Source: Lates calcarifer (Eukaryota; Chordata; Actinopteri; Centropomidae). Taken from it: 64,000 bases of DNA. Both the position numbers and the translations under genes were made by a program. The stretch's first letter is position 1. Every line of letters starts with the position of its first letter. The notes beneath the pieces were generated by a model that saw only the letters and a program-made list of their open reading frames with translations, was not told the DNA's origin and made no database searches. The stretch is taken from assembly GCF_001640805.2 (NCBI RefSeq), contig NC_066847.1, positions 25,535,504-25,599,503 on the forward strand. The letters are read 5' to 3'. Below, piece by piece: positions 58,181-64,000 of the stretch.

Positions 58181-60460
58181 ACTGGATATCCAGATAGCCC
58201 CAGCATCCAATCAGCAGAACAGAAATTTAATCAAGCTGAACGTGTATCCATTTTCAAGTTAAATGTGTAACACACTGACAATGTGACAATGTTTTTTGTC
58301 ACCTCATAAATGTTGGAAGAATTGCATTTTATATCCAATAACCCAGTCGCTATGTACTCCACTGGTAGTCAGTATACAGTTGAAACCTTGGAGGTTTTGT
58401 CATGTAACCTCCTTTAGTCTCCTCCTGAACTCACACTGTAGGAACTAGTGACCTAAAACATCAGTAAATCAGATGAATGGACCAGGAGGAAAATTAACCC
58501 CCTACTTATGTGGCGATTCCATTTGAAAATCACCTAATTACGTGATTATGTCATTAGGACTGTGCATTTCAAAAGCCCCCAGTGAGTCTGTCTGTGAAAT
58601 AAAAGACGCAAAAGGACCTTAAAGGTAATTAATCCATTTAACTCCCCAGCTCCAGCTCCACATGCCACAGCAGACAACACAGCGGTCCCACAGAAGAGAC
58701 TGAGGAGGGAAAGAATGCTAGTGGATTGCTTTACAGGAGTCGCCCTTTGAAATATATACATAAATGACAAACGTACCATTCTTCTGAAGCATGGGGCAGA
58801 TTGGGAAAGTCCATTTCCCCATCTCCCTCTCTTTGTCGTGGGAGTAGGTATGTGGCAGCAATTATAGGTTTATGTACTGTACAGGGAATATGGCAGAACA
58901 AGTGACCGTACAATGGTTAATGAAGGCATGCTGATTGCAATATGGCACAGATACTGTATTGTATCTTGGGAACTGGACTTTTTATTACTTTAAGCTCACT
59001 GTAACTTCGCATTTAAACTGCAATAGGTTTTTTCATTGACTCTTTACAAAAATATTGATCTGCACAGATCTCTTAATGCAGGGTTGAATAAAACTAGGAC
59101 CTGCTAAATAAAGTTCATCACAATGGGTGACAATCATGTACCTAAAGTGATATCACAAAAGCTTGTCTCACACTCACACGCAGTTATTGAACCTGATGTA
59201 ATTTCATCATTTACATACTGGGAATTAATACATCTTAATGAGGAAGTAGAATTCCTCAAGGTCTGATTGCTGTTATCAGTTCACATCTGTATATCTGTGC
59301 ATATCTCACTGAGCATTGTGTTGCTCTGCATTCATACAGGCAAGTAGAACATATTTCCTGGACATTGAATTGTCCTAGAATTTCAATAGCATGCATAGAT
59401 AGTCAATATTTAATTCTCTAAATGCAACTGGTAGTTGCTGTGCAGCTCAGTTAATTAAGGAGACCTGATTTATAGCAGGTCAGACAACAGTACTAAGCCC
59501 AGTAAGGAAAATAATGATATAAGATTCATAATAAACTACAAACAGTTATATATCACCACCAGTGACAGAATTTATGATATAGGTAGCAATAAAATGGCGG
59601 TTGATAAATTTTAATGGTGCTTGTTATTAATAAGGCACTGAGGACAGAGGGTGCAGTGTATACAGTTGGACAGTTACAAGAAAGCACAATGGTTGTGAAA
59701 CTTAAGTGAAGCAATGCATGACTGATCATTTCAGCACAATATCTTTGGTGTGCTTTTACTGCCTTAATAATTTCATCCTGATGTCTATGGTTTTTGTATT
59801 ACAATTAGAATATAAAACCAAAACAGATATTATTGTCCTGTTAAAATACTGGTCATTTGGATGTAGTGCAGCAGGGCACTGCTACAATATACAGTCAAGC
59901 CAAGTCTCCATTGAAGCCCCCATCCTGTGTGCTGTAATAACTCACTGTGGCTGTCCTTGTCAAACCACCTAGCCTGAAGATAAATATGTCATTTTTTATG
60001 GCCCCCATCAGAGTCCTGAACAGATTCATTTGAGAATAAAAACAGGATTCCCCCTCCCAGTAAATCCATCAGGGTGATGAATAGTCATTTAAAGTGAGTG
60101 CACAACTCTTGACATTTGACTTTATGTGTTCAGTAATTCTATTTGAGACGGCTCTCACTGTAAGTCCTGTAACGAGTGTGTCCAGTCCTCTGGACATGCT
60201 AGCTCATTCCATAATAGCGGACAGAGTAAAACTGCATGTGAAATGTTCAAAAGTGAGACAAACTGTCACCGATATACCTTCATATTTATACATGGATACA
60301 GAGCAGGTTGGAAAATCAGCCCTGGGTCATACAAATGAGGATGATGAAATTGAGGCTCCCCTAGGAAAAGTTTGAAACCCACTGATGTGCAATACTTAGC
60401 AATGATAAACCATCCCACCGCAGGCCTCAGGGTGTCCGCAGGTGTATTTTAGAGCCAAGC
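58181..60460. other. Non-coding spacer
   Basis: AT-rich, with no notable repeats; small frames such as 60094-60375 (+) carry no recognisable motif. Nothing else seen. Confidence 0.65.
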
Positions 60461-61035
60461 TCCAACAGATTGGTGGAACAGTATGGTGTAGGCCATTTGG
60501 CACAGACTACAGTTCACTTGCTGCTCCATAGGGAGAGACTCCCTGACCTTATCCCTCACACTCTCTCTGTATATTGCAAAATACTTACATCTAAACTAAT
60601 CCTGTGTTCTTCCTCTGAATTAAAACATCCAGCTTGTTTTGCTTTGAACACACAGAGAATGTAGATAGACAGTGGAGTAGTACAAACGTTTTTATGGATA
60701 TTTTCCTCTTTTTTCAGCTGTTGGCAGCCACAAAGGAGCCACCTACAATTCTTTCTGTGCCACTGCTCAAAAGCCATGGGCAGTGAATGTTTGGAGACAA
60801 AACACAGTTTTGTGGAGGAGTATTCATTTTGGCCTTCAAACTCCATGACTTGCACTTGTGAAAGGACTGTGCCGAACAGAGGCTGGGATGTACTCATCAA
60901 CAAGGTTTTACTATTGCAAGACGGACAAATCATGTAAACTTTTAAAAGTGGTTAGATTCAGTGGTTATGAATGAAAGAGAGGGTCACTATAAACAAGAGG
61001 TAGTAGTACCACAAGGCCAGAAGCTAGTTGTCACT
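60461..61035. other. Spacer with overlapping open frames on both strands
   Basis: A polypyrimidine run and CAG (AG at 60716-60717) are followed by a plus-strand frame open for 72 codons to TAA 60935-60937. The opposite strand is open for about 125 codons (60556-60933). Neither peptide is recognised. Codon-level evidence is absent, so this is kept as unassigned. Confidence 0.2.
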
Positions 61036-61110
61036 GTCTTTGTGAAGCGTCTTTGGGTCTAATGAAAGGCACTATATAAATTTAAGATATTATTATTAGT
61101 AGTAGTAGTA
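61036..61110 (+). mobile_element. 3' tail of a non-LTR retrotransposon (LINE or SINE relic)
   Basis: TGTGAAGCGTCTTTGGGTCTAATGAAAGGCACTATATAAAT-like wording followed by (ATT)n and (AGT)n is a common fish retroelement 3' end (consensus wording close to AAAGCGCTATATAAA plus ATT repeats). Only the tail is recognisable; family not assigned. Confidence 0.6.
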
Positions 61111-62100
61111 AAAGGTATTGCATTTTTTTTATTTGCAAACTTATAAATGGTGGTGTCGGTGTTGCAGTAATGAAGATGACAGATTTTGTTGACGATTTAA
61201 ACACATTCAAATGACCTGAAGTGTTTTAGGAATGATCTAAGTGCATTTCTATTATAATCCCAACATTTACTTTAGTATACCAAAAGCCGTTCTTGACTTA
61301 CATGATTTCACATGAACCTGGCCAATTAGAAGTATAGAGGTTTCAGTGGTGAAACATCGATGTCATCAGCAAAGAACAGCCAAGAGGCATCCTGGTGGCA
61401 GACTTGACAAGGTCATGCCATGCACTTTGAGGGTTTAAATTAATCCCTCAAACTTTTTGAATGCTCTGTCTGTCTCTCTTTCCTCATATTTCCTGCCTTA
61501 ATGTGCTGCATACTCATTCAGTGGTACAGAAAAGGGCTAAAAAGTGGTCATTTAAAGTACAAAAAGCAGCTAAAGAGAACCAGAAAGAGGGGAGAGAGAG
61601 AGGACTAACAGTGGTGTTTGAGTAAGTGAATTGCTAGATGGCACCAAATAGACAGACTGGCTGGCATTCCTGGTGTGTCTGCAGTAAGTTAGAAAGGTAG
61701 AGGAGAGAGATTTCTCCTCCCCTGTCTCCACTGTGCTTACCTATCCCTCTCACCTTGCAGTCTCTCTTTATCACTAAATCGTTCTCTATCTCTCTCTAAC
61801 TCTCACTTTAACTCCTTTTCACTCACGTTCACCCTCCTGTCAATTCTGGTCCTCTTTCAATCTCCTCACCCGTTCTCCCTCTCTAATACTCTGAAAACTA
61901 CTCTCTCTGCACCTCATTCTCTCCCTGAGCACTCTCTCTAGCATTTACCAGCCAACCCTAGTGATTGCTGGGCTGTAAAATGGCCATATGACAGAGAAAG
62001 AGCTAGAGAGAAAGAGTCTGAGAGAGAGGTGTTAGATTCTTGACAGCGGGGTCTCCCATTATCTCTGTAATCTGGTGATAATTAGAATTAGTGCTCGGGC
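61111..62100. other. Non-coding spacer with decayed CT tract
   Basis: 61740-61945 is pyrimidine-rich with many CTCT units, a degraded array. GA-rich 61995-62025 follows. TAATTAGAAT lies at 62079-62088. No gene seen. Confidence 0.6.
61740..61945. repeat. Degenerate CT-rich tract
   Basis: About 200 nt dominated by C and T with short TCTCTC units; looks like an old, interrupted dinucleotide array. Confidence 0.8.
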
Positions 62101-62166
62101 ACCCCCAGGGCGAGACTTTCAATGCCTCACAATGTCTATAAAGGACCTAGAGGTACACTCCCTCCC

Positions 62167-62169
<3 letters not shown>

Positions 62170-62202
<33 letters not shown>
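62170..62202. repeat. (AC)n microsatellite
   Basis: Uninterrupted AC units over 33 nt. Confidence 0.97.
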
Positions 62203-62204
<2 letters not shown>

Positions 62205-62375
62205 ATACACGCATGCACATGAAATCCTTGACCTAACCCTAGCTCTCAGCACCTCACACAGTGGCCCTCAAACCTTTCTTTCTCATTGCCAACTATTAAA
62301 ACAATATCAAAAACCCCTCACACACCACATTCACCTTCAACCCTCAAACGTAAAGGCGCAGTCACTGCCTCAACC

Positions 62376-62402
62376 CGTGTACACACACATGCGCATGCAC
62401 GT

Positions 62403-62433
<31 letters not shown>
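62376..62433. repeat. 58-nt perfect purine-pyrimidine alternation including (CA)n
   Basis: CGTGT-type, ACAC, ATGCGCATGCACGTGC and CA units alternate without a break over 58 nt; the CA array proper is 62404-62433. This is a strong Z-DNA-forming pattern. Open frames through it are repeat translations. Confidence 0.9.
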
Positions 62434-62434
<1 letters not shown>

Positions 62435-62519
62435 CACTCCCTGACTGCAACCCCCACTTCACCCCTCTTCCTCGCCCCTGGGCGGTGCACAGCTGAAGGT
62501 AACAGTGGGTCGCTGGTGT

Positions 62520-62740
62520 CGGTGGTGTGGAGCTGAGCCTTCACTGCCCATTAATCTGCTGCTAATTAGAATGCTCAATAGACTCCTAAAAGAGATGTTA
62601 GCTGCCTAATTATGCTATCAGCTGGCTAGCTCACTATTAAAGGGAATTGATAAGTGGATACGAAGCAATGAAAACTTGAGCCTGAGCAGAGCAGGGCTGT
62701 AGCTTTCAGGGGCATCCTTGTCTATTTCACTACCCTGCCC
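62520..62740. promoter_or_regulatory. Homeodomain-motif cluster
   Basis: CTAATTAG (62572-62579) and TAATTA (62607-62612) lie 35 bp apart in complex sequence, with TTAAT at 62551. TAATTAGAAT at 62573-62582 repeats the 10-mer at 62079-62088. Short AT-rich motifs are frequent, so support is modest. Confidence 0.35.
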
Positions 62741-64000
62741 CATTGCTGCTGCTCAGAAAAATAAACAGTAGTTCAGTTGCAAATTATTTTTTAAATGACA
62801 TGCATGTCACCATTGTGTTTTATTGCGGGTATAATAAAACAATAATTCTTGGTGAGGGTAAGCTCATAGGCGAAAGGGGATTACCAATAAAAAAGTACAA
62901 CCACAGCATCTTTATACAGAAAAGAAGTGGCAATAGCAACTTTATGATAGCTCTTAAATAGTAAAAGTTGCATGAAAATCACAGGAGAATGCAAGCAAAC
63001 AGATTTGAATTGCATATCTATGTAACACAGGAACAGCGTGTGCACAAAGCCAGTTGCTTGCACATCACACATGCACACACAAAACACGCATTTGCCAATT
63101 TTAATTATGTGAAAATACTTCCTGACAACATAAAAGTAATGCTCTGCTTACTTTTTATTTTTTGAAATTTTTTGGTTTTGTCCTTGGATACAACACATGA
63201 TAGCAGCTACTGGAAGTTCATACAAGCTATTTTTCTAATAAATTAAATAAGTAATAATATGAATAAAAGGCAAACACCCAACCCTCTCTGTTGTTGACCA
63301 ACTTTTCAGAAATGAAGAAAGAAAAACATGCATTTTCTGAATTATATGAGCTCTAGGAGATGTCCTGGTGGCAGAGCACCCTCCCCACAAGTTTTTCTTT
63401 TTTATTTCCAAGCAAAAAGAAAAAAGACAGGAGAGAAAAAAAACACACACACCAAGGCCAATCACAGAGAATTCACCATAAAAAGAAATGGTTGTTGATA
63501 CTCAAGGTGTGGTCGGTGGGTAGAGGCCTGGCCACGGCCTTTAACCAGTGTCGTCTGCCATGAAATGTTGTTTTGGTGTCAGTCACAGCCACTGTGACCC
63601 CTGCTGCCTCAACACAATACCTCCAGTACCCCCCAGCCCAGTGTGCAGCTCATTCACTGAGCCTCAACGCGCATTCCAACCATTCACTTCCCCTGGAGAC
63701 TCCCTTTTCCCCTGTCTCTCCCTCTCACCCAGTCACTCGCTCCCTCTTTCTTTTGCTCTGTGTCTCTCCTCCTCTGCTTCTATCTCACCGAATGATTCAG
63801 AATAGAGCAGCACACAACTCAGCAGCAGAGATCAGTGGAAGCCAATACAGTAGACCAAAGCACTTTAAATAGAACAGTGAAGGATGGAAGCAAACAGACT
63901 ATGAGGAAAGCAAAGGCATGACACAGACCATGAAATTTTAGTGCGGTAAAACTCTGTCCTTTTATTTTCACTTGATTTATGAAAGGAATGTTGATTTATG
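62741..64000. other. Non-coding spacer to window end
   Basis: AT-rich to 63350, then an A-rich patch (63408-63442) and a C/T-rich tract (63690-63790). The plus-strand frames at 63548-63872 are Ser/Pro-rich because of that tract. No gene recognised; a gene could begin beyond the edge. Confidence 0.6.

Noticed and set aside
62122..62496. 124-codon plus-strand open frame
   Set aside because: It spans both CA arrays (Thr-His runs); a repeat artefact.
1..64000. Known microRNAs, snRNAs, 5S rRNA, CRISPR arrays
   Set aside because: I scanned by eye for familiar mature microRNA and small-RNA sequences and for spaced direct repeats and found none; the simple repeats are not CRISPR-like.

Overview
This window looks like gene-poor nuclear DNA from a vertebrate, most likely a percomorph-type teleost fish. 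Three things point there: dinucleotide microsatellites (CA/GT and GA/TC) every few kilobases, long A/T homopolymers, and two fragments that match the 3' ends of fish non-LTR retrotransposons (around 53.74-53.82 kb and 61.04-61.11 kb). There is no operon structure, no ribosome-binding-site pattern and no open frame coding a recognisable protein on either strand. The longest complex open frame (175 codons at 44.66-45.19 kb) is about what chance gives in 64 kb. Other long frames are translated polypyrimidine or polypurine repeats. The window is either intergenic desert or the inside of a very long intron; the sequence alone does not decide which.

Layout. 0-10 kb: AT-rich spacer with CT, GT, poly-A and poly-G tracts and one likely decayed repeat at 5.1-5.5 kb. 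10.6-17.1 kb: several stretches of complex, motif-dense, repeat-free sequence that read like conserved non-coding elements (10.6-11.8, 14.0-15.3, 15.5-16.1, 16.8-17.1 kb), followed by a decayed CAGC array. 17.6-22.7 kb: plain spacer. 22.7-25 kb: an enhancer-like block, a near-pure purine tract of about 285 nt, and a promoter-like CCAAT/TATA arrangement. 25-39.6 kb: spacer with GA, GT and G-rich tracts, enhancer-like blocks at 28.6-29.1 and 31.1-31.7 kb, and a GC-rich block at 33.05-33.54 kb with a perfect CArG box. 39.6-43.6 kb: the densest regulatory-looking stretch, with octamer and MEIS-type motifs and a strong G-quadruplex motif, interrupted by a possible old repeat. 43.6-64 kb: spacer with two DR1 nuclear-receptor motifs, a paired-E-box element, a TATA-plus-splice-donor arrangement, the two retrotransposon tails, and CA arrays near the right end with a 58-nt perfect purine-pyrimidine alternation.

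If the window does anything as a unit, the best reading is a regulatory landscape: scattered enhancer-like blocks (POU/octamer, SOX, MEIS/PBX, homeodomain, nuclear receptor and ZEB-type motifs) separated by fast-evolving simple repeats. That is inferred from sequence texture and single motif matches. No alignment, expression or chromatin data were available. Splice-site and exon-like arrangements are listed with low confidence because tens of kilobases of random sequence also produce them. No previously undescribed protein system was found.
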